Shown here: one piece after another, positions 12,035-23,084 of the stretch
Layout: the number at the start of each line of letters is the position of its first letter
How positions within the stretch are numbered: the stretch's first letter is position 1
Assembly (NCBI RefSeq): GCF_020283565.1
Contig: NC_060062.1
Coordinates: forward strand, 26,658,251-26,722,250
From: Trifolium pratense
Taxonomy: Eukaryota > Streptophyta > Magnoliopsida > Fabales > Fabaceae
Length of the DNA stretch: 64,000 nucleotides
Direction: 5' to 3'
Made by a program: the position numbers and the translations under genes
The notes under the pieces: model-generated
What the model saw: only the letters and a program-made list of their open reading frames with translations
What the model was told of the DNA's origin: nothing
Database searches by the model: none

Positions 12035-12502
12035 ATGTCGATAATTCCAAGTGTTTTTGGAACAGGAAGAAGAACAAACATTTTCGACCCATTCTCACTA
12101 GAAATATGGAACCCATTTCAAGACCTCCGACCCATCACCACCGGAACCACAGCCGAAACAGCAGCATTCGCAAACGCGCGAATTGACTGGAAAGAAACAC
12201 CAGAAGCACATATCTTCAAGGCCGATCTTCCCGGAGTGAAGAAGGAAGAAGTGAAAGTTGAAATTGAAGAGGATCGTGTTTTGAAAATTAGTGGAGAGAG
12301 AAAAATTGAAAAGGAAGATAAAGATGACACGTGGCATCGTGTTGAACGCAGTCAGGGAAGTTTTTTACGACGTTTTAGGTTGCCGGAGAATGCTAAGGTT
12401 GATAGTGTGAAAGCTGCTTTGGAGAATGGTGTGCTTACTGTTACTGTTGGTAAGGAAGAGGTTAAAAAGCCTGATGTTAAGCCCATTCAGATTACAGGCT
12501 AA
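12035..12502 (+). CDS. Class I small heat-shock protein (155 aa, about 17-18 kDa)
   Basis: An ATP-independent chaperone that holds unfolding proteins during heat stress, expected in the cytosol and nucleus. The N-terminus [20 protein letters not shown] is typical of class I members. The alpha-crystallin domain spans about residues 49-139, starting at [20 protein letters not shown] and ending at the GVL signature (132-134) followed by TVTV. The C-terminal tail carries an I-x-I motif (IQI, 151-153) used in oligomer assembly. The gene has no intron, as usual for the family. An HSE-like promoter lies upstream and an AATAAA-like signal near 12570. It has no signal peptide. The frame is fully open and the gene looks functional. 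Confidence 0.97.
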   Translation: MSIIPSVFGTGRRTNIFDPFSLEIWNPFQDLRPITTGTTAETAAFANARIDWKETPEAHIFKADLPGVKKEEVKVEIEEDRVLKISGERKIEKEDKDDTWHRVERSQGSFLRRFRLPENAKVDSVKAALENGVLTVTVGKEEVKKPDVKPIQITG

Positions 12503-12880
12503 GCCCATTTAGTCTTACCCTATATTGGGTGGGCTTTTTAGTATTGGGCCTTTGGTTTGGTGTGTCTCAATAAAATGTGTGATAATAATAATAATAAGGA
12601 AATAAATGTATGTAGCTGAGTTCTAGGCTTTTAGGAGATTGAGAAATGTTATGTGATGTTATATGGACTTGGCTATTGTTACAAGAGAGTGGTTTGTGAG
12701 TGTTTATCTTCTGTCGGTGTGTGTATTATGCTAAGAGCTTTTGTGAATATATGAAAGTTTGTTTCAATTAAACTATATTTGTACTTCTACAATTAATAAA
12801 TCATGGATCTTTTTGTAAAAAAAAAATCAGCTCTAAATTTTTAACACCATTTAGGTCGCGGGTGAACCCTAAAACACATG
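12503..12880. other. 3' flank of the sHSP gene
   Basis: Contains CAATAAAATG near 12568, a plausible polyadenylation signal, and an (ATA)n run near 12585. No other gene. Confidence 0.5.
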
Positions 12881-13390
12881 ATTTTTTTTTTAATCAAACA
12901 AAGTTAATGCATTTCATTAATTATTAAATGTTCAATACATAAGGGAATAATCTCAAATCTATGGAAGCTAGCCCAAGAATTGGTTGTCCTAGCAAGAGTA
13001 TGAGCAACCGAATTCGTTTGCCTCCTAACAAACTTCACCTCAAAGTTTAGAAAAGACGACATAAAAATAACAATATCATGAACAATTGAAAGAAACTCAG
13101 AATTGTCTCTACGCTTCATGTGAATAGCATCATGAATTTAGATCCTTTAAAATAAATAAAATATAAAGTGAAAAAAAGAAAAGTTGTGATCGTAACAATC
13201 TTATAATTTGTTATGAGATATTTATAATATCTATCTGTAATGTTTACCATAATTTGATCACGGGTGAATCCTAAAAGACATAAATTTAGATTTTTTTAAA
13301 TTAATAAAGTATAAATCAATGAAATCATGAGTTGTGATTTTAACAATTCTCTTATTTGTTATGAGATATCTACAATATTTATTTTTAATA
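12840..13390. repeat. Two diverged direct repeats, the first split by a LINE tail
   Basis: Copy 1 starts near 12843 (CGGGTGAACCCTAAAACACA) and resumes after the LINE at about 13135, running to about 13255. Copy 2 starts near 13258 (CACGGGTGAATCCTAAAAGA) and contains the same GTTGTGAT...TTATTTGTTATGAGATAT order. The LINE is flanked by CATGA on both sides. Confidence 0.55.
12882..13132 (-). pseudogene. LINE (L1-type) 3' tail: RNase H-like domain fragment
   Basis: On the minus strand the frame reads MKRRDNSEFLSIVHDIVIFM, then VKFVRRQTNSVAHTLAR, which is the C-terminal part of the RNase H-like domain found at the end of plant LINE reverse transcriptases. It ends near 12908. A run of A's (T's on the plus strand, 12882-12891) serves as the poly-A tail. 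It is a 5'-truncated, dead insertion. Confidence 0.75.
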
Positions 13391-15290
13391 TATTCATTAA
13401 CTATTGATATTATTTACTTTATATCGGATGATTTATACATTCAATGAAATACTTGCTTATATGCACTCAACTCAACACACCTAACAATATCTTCAATATG
13501 ATTTCTTATTCACTTTTTTTAATCATTCTTATTCACACCTAACACCTCTGTAAATGGTATTGTGCCCTTAATTTCTTCGTATGGATACTTTCTTTTTTTA
13601 TTTCCTTTTCATTTCATTCACACCCATACCGTAAACTTAAATCAAATTTTATGGTCTACATTTTTTAAAAACAAGTATTCATCAAATTTCAAGTTTAGGT
13701 GTATATTTTGTTGTGGATAGTGTAAACTTAAAATTTACTGTATACATTTTTAACATAGTGTGTCTTTGTTCAAAATCAAATGTATAGAGCTGCAGTCCAA
13801 TTGTTTCGGGTGTGATTAATAATTCTAATCCTTGATTTATTTTTGCTTATAACTATGAGGTATGCTTCATTGGAGAATGTTGTGTAATAACTTTAGCAAA
13901 ATGAAGATGGATTGCACAAATAATTTTTAAAGTGTGTCGATATATAAACTTTAGATTTGGTTGGATCCAACTAGTTCAAGAAAAGTGAAGTAATAGGGAT
14001 AACGGATAACTATGAATTTTTTTCAGAATATTTTGGAAATCTTGAAGTGAATTACATGCTCACTTAATTATATTGATCATATCAATAATGTTTTACAATA
14101 AAATTTCTTCAATTATTGTGTGCATACAACACGCTAGAGAAATGAAGATATGTTTTAAAAATAATTTTGGAAGAATTTGTCTCATAAAAGAATGAATTTT
14201 GTGTGTATTTTTACCTCTAAATTGCCTTTATTTATAGAGAAAATGTAAACACAACCTTTAAAAGAGTTTATGCAATGATTATTTGAATTATATTTAAACA
14301 ACTCATATATTTTGCCCGATGATAAAAATGTTAAGCAGTCACATGAAGGTATTTTAAATAAGAATAAAATTAATTTTCACGGACGGTAATTTGACATGTA
14401 TAAAATAAATTTTAAATTTCTATGAAACGGTATCTTAAATAAAGTGTATTTTATCATTCTAACAATTAGATTAAGAAAATAAAAAATAGCATGAGAAAAA
14501 AAATTGAAAAGAATTTAAATTCTATAAAATTCAATCGCCACAAATTAGAATCATCTTTATTTTTCAAAAGAAATAAATATTTCATTTTAAAAGAGGTAGA
14601 CAAAAAAATAGGTAGTGGATCATACCAAATTACCAATTATAAGACTCACTATTGATAGTGGAACCTATTACTATTTTTTTTTTTATCTTTTTTTTTTTTT
14701 TTTCAAACAACACTCTCCATTTTTTTTTCTAAATTGGAGAGGATCAGAACCTATGAACTACATAGACATGCAACTTTTTATAATTATTTTTTGAATAAAA
14801 TCTATGAAACTTTTTAGGAACCGGTAATATAATATAACTAACATTAACATCTTGATGATAAATAACCCTAAACTTAATAAAAAAAATTACATTGATAGTT
14901 AGAAATATTATTGATTTCTGTATATATTTTTTTTTATAGAATGATTTTTTTTTTTTAATTTTAAAAATATTACATATTTGCCAGCTGCAAAATGATTGAC
15001 TTAAGTGCACGCCTTCATTGATAGTTAATAAAGATCAGGTGGCATTCATGATATGATGACATCAATAAAATGAATCAAATCATTGGGCTCAAGTCGCTAA
15101 TGAACTTCCCCAAAAAAGACGGATTTCGGGAGAATTTGAGTTCGATTTCTGGGTGGAGCAATTTCTTGGTCGGCCTTTACTTACCTCGCGGTCGAACTCT
15201 GGCTACTAGGGCCCCTTTCCCTAGGAACTAGAGGGTTATAAACAAAAAAAAATATGAATCAAAGCAATGTGAACGTGGGACACCCAGATA
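13391..15290. other. AT-rich intergenic DNA
   Basis: Long T and A runs (for example 14680-14705 and 14930-14957), no domain-bearing frame. At about 15105-15240 there is a moderately GC-rich stretch (GAGTTCGATTTCTGGGTGG ... CTCTGGCTACTAGGG) that looks like another dispersed repeat. No gene seen. Confidence 0.45.
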
Positions 15291-15828
15291 ATTAACAGAA
15301 TAAATTTGGCGACTCGTGGAATCATCACTCCAGATGATCAGTCTTGTGTGGCCGAATACGGCGACATGAAATCAGTTCATCATCACTTATTCATTTCCTG
15401 CAGCATCTTTGGTTTTCTTTGGTCTTCAATTAGGTCGTGGATTGACTTGTCATCGGTGGATCCTTAGAATCTAGCTGATCATTTTCTTTAGTTTACTTTT
15501 TCATCTGGTGGTGTCAGACTGTATGCGCAGTTCCTTCCTTCAACTTATTTGGCTCTTGTGTGTTTGAGTTATTTGGAACGAAAGGAAACGATTTTTCAGA
15601 AACTCGGAACAGTCTTTACCTCAGTTGTTGGACAAGGTCAAAAGTTTCATTCGTACTGGTAGTTGAAGACAACAAATGTTAATTGAATCTCTAATTACCA
15701 TAGCTGGTCGTCGAGTACACTCACTTGTTTGGACTTGGTGTAACTGTGTAACTTTGTTTTCTCGATTGTTTTGAGACACTTATATATCTCATTTTCACTT
15801 GTTCAAAAAAAAAATTAACAGAATAAAT
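15291..15828 (+). mobile_element. 5'-truncated LINE insertion with 15-bp target duplication
   Basis: The target duplication ATTAACAGAATAAAT is at 15291-15305 and again at 15814-15828. Between them is the 3' end of a LINE: the frame starts LATRGIITPDDQSCV (zinc-binding end of a plant reverse transcriptase), followed by WSSIRSWIDLSS, then stops and shifts (later pieces WNERKETIF-like and VGQGQKFHS). It ends in a short A run after CACTTGTTC. The exact duplication and poly-A fit target-primed reverse transcription. Confidence 0.85.
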
Positions 15829-17260
15829 ATATCAACCTGTACATGGCTAGATCGAATTAGGTTTAGCCAAAATTAAAACGCAAACCACATCTTGAATAAG
15901 GCGAGGTCGAGAAATAACCCACTATTTTAGTATTGAGTTGGGTTGGATAAAGTTACTTATTTTTGGATTGGGTTGGGTGGATAGAGGGTTTCTCAATTTT
16001 TTTAATATTAAATGATTAGATGACACATTATTATATGAGTTGTGCTATTTAAAGCGAAAAGTATTATCCTAAATTTATCACGAATGAGTATTGGCCTTTA
16101 GATCTTGTGATCTTGTGATTAATAGAAAACACGGGTGGCATGGAAGTAGAATGAAGGTCTGCTCATGTGCCTATCGTGATAATTTCATGAAACAATTTCT
16201 CGCTTAAAGTAACATTTTCCTTATTATATTTTTCACAAAAATAATTAAATCTTTCTATTTTTGAATAAGGTTTTGCAAAATATTAAATGTCTTTGAATGA
16301 GGCTTTGCATTGACATTTTCTGTTTTAACAATCAAACGACGTACAAAAGCAAAACCTTTAGTTATTTATTTGAAAAATATTTTAAGAAAAGTGTCAGTGG
16401 GATAGTGGATTTTTTTTAGTCTGTGTCCAATTCTACATGGAACCTAATTTTTTCATTGGTTTTTCGTTTTGAAATTTATAATCACCCTTTTGTTTCGGTC
16501 CAACTCATTTTCTGAACTAGATTGAATGAATTTGACAAGATTTATCCAATTCATCTCCATCCCTAACTATTTCTATGTTACCTAAACCGCATATATGCCC
16601 TAATTTTTCTTTTAAATTATCATTTTTTTTTAACATTTATAATTATTATGTGTTTCCCTTTTAATCAATTTTTATTTATCATTGTCTAATTATTTGTTTA
16701 AAATTTTTTAATCTCTTATCATTTGGATCAATATAATTTATTGTTTTATTTAATAAAAAGAGACCAATCTATTATTGGTGCACTAAGTTTGTTTATAATC
16801 GATCGACAAAAGTTTTTTTTTAACCGTGTATAAATTTGAACCCCCCGAAAGATAATTTATGTTTGTATATGTAGAGGAAAGAACTAGGTGCTCCGGACCA
16901 AGCCCTAAATTTGAGACTTTGGAAAACTTCTATTCCAATATATTGAAAACTTCTATATACTCCTAAACTATCAATTATATTAGGTAGAGGAGCAATTTCA
17001 TCGAAATCAGAGGCATATAACTCATTCCTTCATGGAAAACAAGTTTCTTTCATATACCTCTGCTTGAAGAGAAGTAGAGCGGCTCAAGAACATCTTGGTA
17101 GAAGTACCGATATGGAGCAAATGAGAGGGTGTGTTTTTCTTTTTTATGAAATTTGGGAGTGTCTTTAAACTCAGTGGTCAAATTAAGGATCGATGTTGTA
17201 TTTGTCTTATGTTTGCAATCGCAATTTGCATGTGAAGGAATATGTAGATTGTAGATATTA
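15829..17260. other. AT-rich intergenic DNA
   Basis: No gene, RNA or clear repeat could be supported in this stretch. Short open frames have no recognisable domain. Confidence 0.4.
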
Positions 17261-17512
17261 GAGCTGGGGCTAGCCCGAATGGGCCGGCCTGCCAAGCCCG
17301 ATTTTTTCCTAGACTCGAGTCTCGAAAATCCTAGCCCGAATTATTTCTGGGCCTTTTAGCCCGGCCCGATAAAGCCCGATTAAAATATGGGTCGCGGACG
17401 GCCTGCAAGCCCGAAAAAATTATGATTAAAAAAAATTAAAATTTTTTAAAAAATATAAATAATTTGTTTTGGATGATTTGAACTAGTTTGTAATATAAAT
17501 TATAAAACACCG

Positions 17513-17660
17513 TCCGCTACTTAAGTAGCGGAGGAATAAAAATAGGGCACCCAAGAAACTCGTAGGTAGCGGATGAGTACAAATAGGACACGCGAGAAAC
17601 TCGTACGTAGCGGATGAATAAAAATAGGGCGCGCGAGAAACTCGTACACAGCGGATATAT
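17513..17660 (+). repeat. Tandem array of about 43-bp units
   Basis: Three units share GAATAAAAATAGGGC / GTACAAATAGGACA, CGCGAGAAACTCGTA and TAGCGGATGA. A fourth partial unit resumes at about 18153-18185 on the far side of the nested MITE, so the MITE split the array. Confidence 0.7.
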
Positions 17661-17674
17661 ATATATATATATAT

Positions 17675-18121
17675 GGGGAGGGATCAAATTACACCGGTGT
17701 AACATTTGAGTAATGTTACACCGCTCAATAATGCTTCAACGAATACAAATTTTACAAAATCCACCGTTGGATTGAAAGTTTATATCATTTAGATCATCCA
17801 TGTTCAATTTTACAAAAATCTAAAATCGTTTGATATGTTATTGAGACCGATCAAGATTAACGCTTTATGTGTTTTTATTGAATACCGTTAAGCTTGATCA
17901 ATCTCAATAACATATCAAATGATTTTAGAATACTGTTAAGCTTGATCAATCTCAATAACATATCAAATGATTTTAGATTTTTATAGAATTGAACATGAAT
18001 GATCTATATGATATAAACTTTCAATACAACGGTGGATTTTGTAAAATTTGTATTCGTTGAAGCGTTATTGAGCGGTGTAACATTACTCAAATGTTACACC
18101 GGTGTAATTTGATCCCTCCCC
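17675..18121. repeat. Foldback MITE (447 bp) nested in a TA run
   Basis: The left end GGGGAGGGATCAAATTACAC and right end GTGTAATTTGATCCCTCCCC are perfect inverted copies. The inverted similarity continues for roughly 190 bp per arm. Inside, a 42-bp piece (contains AAGCTTGATCAATCTCAATA) is directly repeated at about 17889 and 17939. It is flanked on both sides by TA repeats, so the target duplication cannot be read. A diverged relative may lie at about 29365-29590. Confidence 0.8.
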
Positions 18122-18396
18122 TATATATATATATAATATAATATAATATAATAGCGGATGAGTAAAAACAGGACACGCGAGAATTATTAATCCTATTTAT
18201 AATGTTGAGTTTGAGCACTAGAAGTAAAAAAAAAATGGGCCGGCCTGAAAGCCCGACAATCCGTACCGGGCCAGGCTCAGATACTAATTTAGGTAGCCCA
18301 TTTTTTATCCGGGTTTTTTAATCTGGCCCGACAAAGCCCGAAGCCCGACCGGACCGTCCTGAAATCATCCGGACCGTCCATTTTCACGGCTCTAGT

Positions 18397-19258
18397 AGAT
18401 ATATCGTGGATGCCACTTTGTTAATTTGTTTACGTGTAGTTTAATTATTAATTTTCTTTGGCTTTAAGTAGCTTACAAAATAAGTGTTTGTAAGCATATT
18501 TTACCAACAAAAAAAAAGTGTTTATAGCAACTTAGCAAGTAGCAACAAGCATTTTTTTGAAGATAGTGCATGATCCTAAATTAAAAGGATATACACGTAC
18601 AACTAAGTGAATAGTGATTATGTTCTAAAAGTTAATAAATTTCTTTTGAACAAATTTCGAATAAAATTCTTTTTTTATTGTATTTAATTTATTTTTTGGT
18701 CGAATCATCAATTGAGAAGTACTCTTTTCGGTATCATATATAAGCAAAAGTTACATTTTTAAATTCATTAAAAAAGCAACGTATCTAGTCCAAATTATAG
18801 ACAATATAGATTTTTTTCTGAATGAATATAAAAAAATAATTTTTACTTATATATGAGGTCGAGGAAGTATAATTTTAATTAATAAAATAAAAAAGTATAG
18901 AAAAACAATGGACTGTAGTGGACCCATTAGAAACGTGATTGACGGCTTAATATGGGCTAGAAGAAATGAAGTAATTAAGGCAAAACCAATGTCAAATGGC
19001 CGAAAGAAAAACAAAACAAAAGTAAAAGAATCATCACCTATAATGTCATAGCCACTCCCTATAGCATATCTTTGTGACCCTCCACGTGTCGACAACCCAT
19101 CTCATCTTGCATGTTACTTTTAAATTATTTTGCTGGCTTTGCTTGGTATCTTGGTGGCAAAGGCAAGTCCACTATCAAGTGAATGAATGAATAAGCACAA
19201 GGCTAATATGATCAAATATGTAACCATCATAAGTTATATTGAAATAACACTTTCATAG
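18397..19258. other. AT-rich intergenic DNA
   Basis: No supportable gene. A short minus-strand open frame at 18847-19095 has no domain I recognise. Confidence 0.4.
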
Positions 19259-19590
19259 TGTTAAGAGTCCCACATCGGTTGGGAGATGGCCTGACTAAAT
19301 GTTTATATGTTAGAGGCAATCCTCACCTTACAAGCCGGTTTTGTAAGGATGAGTTAGGCTCAATATCCATTTTTAAGATGGTATCAGAGCCTCTCCACGA
19401 TCTGTTGGGTCACCTACCGTTATATCCACGCACCACGCCCAATAGTGTTGTGGACGTGAGGGGGGGTGTTAAGAGTCTCACATCAGTTGAGAGATGACCC
19501 GACTAAGTGTTTATATATTAGAGGTAATCCTCACCTTACAAATTAAACCGGTTTTGTAAGGATGAGTTAGACCCAAAAAGCTCAATTTCA
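19259..19590 (+). mobile_element. TRIM-type small LTR retrotransposon
   Basis: Two related direct repeats start TGTTAAGAGTCCCACATCGG (19259) and TGTTAAGAGTCTCACATCAG (19467), each followed by AATCCTCACCTTACAA and TTTTGTAAGGATGAGTTAG. After the first comes TGGTATCAGAGCC (19379-19391), the initiator-tRNA primer-binding sequence. A purine run (GTGAGGGGGGG) stands directly before the second. Total size is about 330 bp with no coding capacity. The repeat copies differ at many sites and the second has a small insertion, so it is old. Confidence 0.8.
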
Positions 19591-20149
19591 AATCATGGGG
19601 ACTATTTTTGTGAATTTGATAAAAATAAAATGTAGGGGGATAAAAAATTCAATTAAACCTATCGAGTAAACTATCAAATTAGTCATTGTCTCTGGAACCC
19701 TCTCTTAAATAGGTCACTAATTCTTTTAATATATCAAAATAGTTTTTGTCTCTGTAAAATGTTTCTCAATATGGTCCCTCTATTGAGATCAGTTTTCTAA
19801 CAGCGTTAAATGTCACGTGAACAATAAAATCACACAATTATGTGTCATGTTGTCAATGGTCAGTGTAAAACAATGATTATTTGATTAAAACGGATAAAGT
19901 TATGGACTAATTTGATAGTAAGTTGGAAATGTTAAGGGCTAATTTGATAGAAAGTGGATGAAGACAAAGACTTATTTGACATTAAGTGAAACAAGCGTTC
20001 ACGAATGGACCAAAATGAGAAACAATTGACAGTGACAAAAAATTATGAGATATTGAAAGAGTTAGGACCTTATTTGCAAACGAGTTACAGAGATAAGTGA
20101 AACTATAGACGGCGGCTTTTGACTTAAGCTTTAGAGAGCTGGACTAATT
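19591..20149. other. Intergenic DNA with a repeat style 'gggactaatttgatag'
   Basis: Phrases such as CTAATTTGATAG, TATTTGACAT and GACTTATTTG recur loosely through the stretch, suggesting a degenerate repeat. No gene. A 5-bp target duplication (tgatg) of the next element ends here at 20150-20154. Confidence 0.4.
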
Positions 20150-20154
20150 TGATG

Positions 20155-20854
20155 TGTTGTGAATTCGTCTATAAATCACACCAATAAAAGAACTTGATGT
20201 GTGGAGCAATAGAACGACAACCAATGATTAAGCGGAATAAGCAATAATAATAACAACCGATAAAAGATAAAGGAGAAGAAAGAACACAATATTTGTTTAC
20301 CCAGTTCGGTCCAATAATGACCTAGTCTGGGGGAGAGAGCAGCCCCTCCGTTCCACTATATCAAACGAGTAACTTTACAAAGAGTTCCAATTGAGTTACA
20401 AGAATTAATCTTAATTCTACCCAAATCCCGAATCTCTTCCCGTGGCCAAGAGACTCAATTTGATAAGTGTTTCCCAAGGTGTACCACAAAGATAGTTCGC
20501 CCACCCTAGAGTTATACCAAGAGAAAAAAACCTTTTTCCTCTCTAAGACTCTAGCCCTTGTGTGGTGGCAAACCCTAATCCTTGCCTCTACATCTCTACT
20601 CTCTTGAGTTGCTCTCTTTCTCTCTCTCTCTCTCTCAATTTTTCTATGAATAAAGCACTCCCTATTTATAGAAAAATATATGCCAAAAAATTAGTAACAA
20701 ATCTGTTTTAAAATAAAACAAATCCAAGTCAGAGTGTCTTCCAAAAAAATATATTTTTTTTCCCAAAAAATCTTCAAAACATCAAAGATGCAAAAAAGAT
20801 TCAACAAAGATTTTTCTGACTTCTTGTAACTGAGATTTCAAGGCATATCCAACA
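20155..20854 (-). repeat. LTR (3' LTR in element orientation)
   Basis: 700 bp, TG...CA ends, contains a (TC)n run near 20608-20636. Nearly identical to 22384-23084. Confidence 0.93.
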
Positions 20855-20879
20855 ATTCTCCACCTTGCCTTTAAATCGA

Positions 20880-21385
20880 TGGTGATCCCATCAACCACCG
20901 TGCTGCTCTCTCCATCTTGAATCTTCTATTCAAGATCACCGGATTGTACCTCCCTCTTCATCTTCGGAATGCCTTCCGCTCTCATGAAGATCTTGCATCC
21001 CACTACCATAGGATTTTAGGTAGCCCCACAAGATTCACCGTACCCTCTTCAGACTCCGAAGTGGTCAACTCCGTACCTCCCTGAAGAAACGCTTGCTCCC
21101 AACTATCATCGGAATTTTAGATAGCTCAACAAGCTCTACCATCCCTCTTCAGCCCCCGGATTGTGCCTTTTCCGTCCTCCTGAAGAATCGCTTGCCTATG
21201 ACTATCCATGGATTTTTGCGATAGCCCTACAAGCCTCCACCACTCTTCGACCCCGGAATGCCTTCCGTACTCTCGAAGTTTTGCTTGGCTCCAAACCAAC
21301 CTTGGAATTTTAGGTGGTTCCACAAGCTGCAACATCAAACTCTCCTTGTATCCAACTACCTCCAGCAGTCTCACAAGTTACCAAG
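20880..21385 (-). repeat. Degenerate tandem repeat inside the non-autonomous copia element
   Basis: Four or five loose units of about 105-115 bp share the order CCGGATTG/CCGGAATG, CTTCC..., CTCTTC / CTGAAGA, CTTGC, CCAACTAC/CC.AC.AT, GGAATTTTAGGTAG/GATTTTAG and CACAAG/AACAAG. It fills the place where pol would be in an autonomous relative. Confidence 0.6.
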
Positions 21386-21949
21386 TCTGATCACCTGTTG
21401 CTTTCAATTGTCTCCCTGAAGATCCTCTCAAGGTCTTGCACTTCTTCAGCCACAATTGAAACATAATCCACAAGGTCTCCATGGTCATCCCCTTTGGTTC
21501 AACAATACCACTCTCCTTCATATCTACGATTAGATAGCCAAGAGCTAATGTTGACTGTCTACCACTATTGGAAGACTCCACCTCAAACTGAGTTTCCACC
21601 AAAGTATACCCACCATGATTTCCACCTTGTAACACGCAAGACTTCTTCAACTCCTCTGAAACATACTTCAAGCTATTGTTAGTCTCCAACAATTACAGTT
21701 CAGTTCAACACCTAGTAAACCTTGTTCACTAGTCCAACTAAACTCATGTCACTAACAGGTCCACCCGAAGTCCCACAACTCAACCACATTATGAGAATCG
21801 CCACTAGTTATTGATGCATACCATATATCTTTGCATCTAAGTTCAGAAACATACCTCACATCGTGTAAAGAAACTCACGATTGTCAAACTTCGTAAGACA
21901 AACTGAACCCATACCTTGAAACTTCAAGCTTTCCCGTTTTCAAGATGAA

Positions 21950-22370
21950 CAACTCCACCTTCAACTAGCTCTAGAGTCTCAAAGTATTCATTCTTTGACC
22001 ACATGTGATTGGAGCATCCAATGTCGATGACTCAACACTCCAACGATTCCCAACTTCCACTACCACCTCCGCATCCTCATAATAAAGTTGTTGTTTCAGA
22101 AGTAACCCGAGTATTCTTAGCACCGCCTCTCCAGGCTGAAGTTGAGTATTATTACCACCGCCTCTCCAGGCCGACCGTCTTCTTCACCATCTCCATTAAC
22201 TTTTTATCTTCGAGGCACCGGATAACAACACTCCATGTTTTACCCATCATCCCGAACATTAAAATTGCTTCCATCTTCACTTTCCACAATTCCAAATTGC
22301 TTTCGGAAAGTCCCTCGATATCCGACTTAAAACCCATGGTGCTCACTTCAAATTGTTTCGATTGCCCCAC
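21950..22370 (-). pseudogene. Remnant gag-protease of the non-autonomous copia element
   Basis: On the minus strand the frame beginning at about 22382 gives MAPTVGQSKQFEVSTMGF, then the copia gag signature LELWKVKMEAI. Further along (about 22035-21960) another frame reads VIDIGCSNHMWSKNEYF, the protease active-site region, with the usual D-S-G replaced by D-I-G. The gag is only about 75 residues before stops, so the middle is deleted. It cannot make working Gag or protease. Confidence 0.75.
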
Positions 22371-22383
22371 GGTGGGCGCCAAT

Positions 22384-23084
22384 TGTTGTGAATTCGTCTA
22401 TAAATCACACCAATAAAAGAACTTGATGTGTGGAGCAATAGAACGACAACCAATGATTAAGCGGAATAAGCAATAATAATAACAACCGATAAAAGATAAA
22501 GGAGAAGAAAGAACACAATATTTGTTTACCCAGTTCGGTCCAATAATGACCTAGTCTGGGGGAGAGAGCAGCCCCTCCGTTCCACTATATCAAACGAGTA
22601 ACTTTACAAAGAGTTCCAATTGAGTTACAAGAATTAATCTTAATTCTACCCAAATCCCGAATCTCTTCCCGTGGCCAAGAGACTCAATTTGATAAGTGTT
22701 TCCCAAGGTGTACCACAAAGATAGTTCGCCCACCCTAGAGTTATACCAAGAGAAAAAAACCTTTTTCCTCTCTAAGACTCTAGCCCTTGTGTGGTGGCAA
22801 ACCCTAATCCTTGCCTCTACATCTCTACTCTCTTGAGTTGCTCTCTTTCTCTCTCTCCCTCTCTCAATTTTTCTATGAATAAAGCACTCCCTATTTATAG
22901 AAAAATATATGCCAAAAAATTAGTAACAAATCTGTTTTAAAATAAAACAAATCCAAGTCAGAGTGTCTTCCAAAAAAATATATTTTTTTTTCCCAAAAAA
23001 TCTTCAAAACATCAAAGATGCAAAAAAGATTCAACAAAGATTTTTCTGACTTCTTGTAACTGAGATTTCAAGGCATATCCAACA
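22384..23084 (-). repeat. LTR (5' LTR in element orientation)
   Basis: 701 bp, TG...CA ends, next to the primer-binding-like site. It differs from the other LTR by one base in the (TC)n tract and one extra T. Confidence 0.93.

Larger units (their letters stand above)
17261..18396. repeat. hAT-like GC-rich-ended repeat (AGCCCG/CCCGGC family)
   Basis: The left part (AGAGCTGGGGCTAGCCCGAA, then GCCGGCC, AAGCCCG, CCCGGCCCG) and right part (GGCCCGACAAAGCCCG ... TTTTCACGGCTCTAG) are roughly inverted copies. This is the familiar 'GGGCCGGGC' type of plant non-autonomous element. It contains a 43-bp tandem array and a nested foldback MITE, listed separately. The exact ends are approximate. Confidence 0.5.
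20155..23084 (-). mobile_element. Young, internally deleted (non-autonomous) Ty1/copia element
   Basis: LTRs are 20155-20854 (700 bp) and 22384-23084 (701 bp), each TGTTGTGAATTC...ATATCCAACA. The element is flanked by the 5-bp duplication tgatg (20150-20154 and 23085-23089). The orientation is minus: a primer-binding-like TTGGCGCCCACCGTGGGGC (minus strand) adjoins the right LTR and gag starts just inside it. The 1,529-bp interior has no integrase, reverse transcriptase or RNase H. By eye the LTRs differ by one T/C change in the (TC)n tract and one T in a T run, so insertion was recent. It must have been mobilised by enzymes from elsewhere. Confidence 0.93.

Noticed and set aside
12098..12337. 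Minus-strand open frames inside the sHSP gene
   Set aside because: They overlap the well-supported class I sHSP and have no protein-like features.
19259..19590. A Cassandra-type TRIM with a 5S RNA-like promoter
   Set aside because: The LTR start is similar in style, but I could not see the 5S RNA internal control region.
21126..21692. Minus-strand open frames in the non-autonomous copia element as real genes
   Set aside because: They cross the tandem array and match no pol domain; they appear open by chance or as family relics.
20155..23084. The two 700-bp repeats as an assembly duplication
   Set aside because: TG...CA ends, primer-binding-like site, gag next to it and a perfect 5-bp target duplication show a real LTR element.
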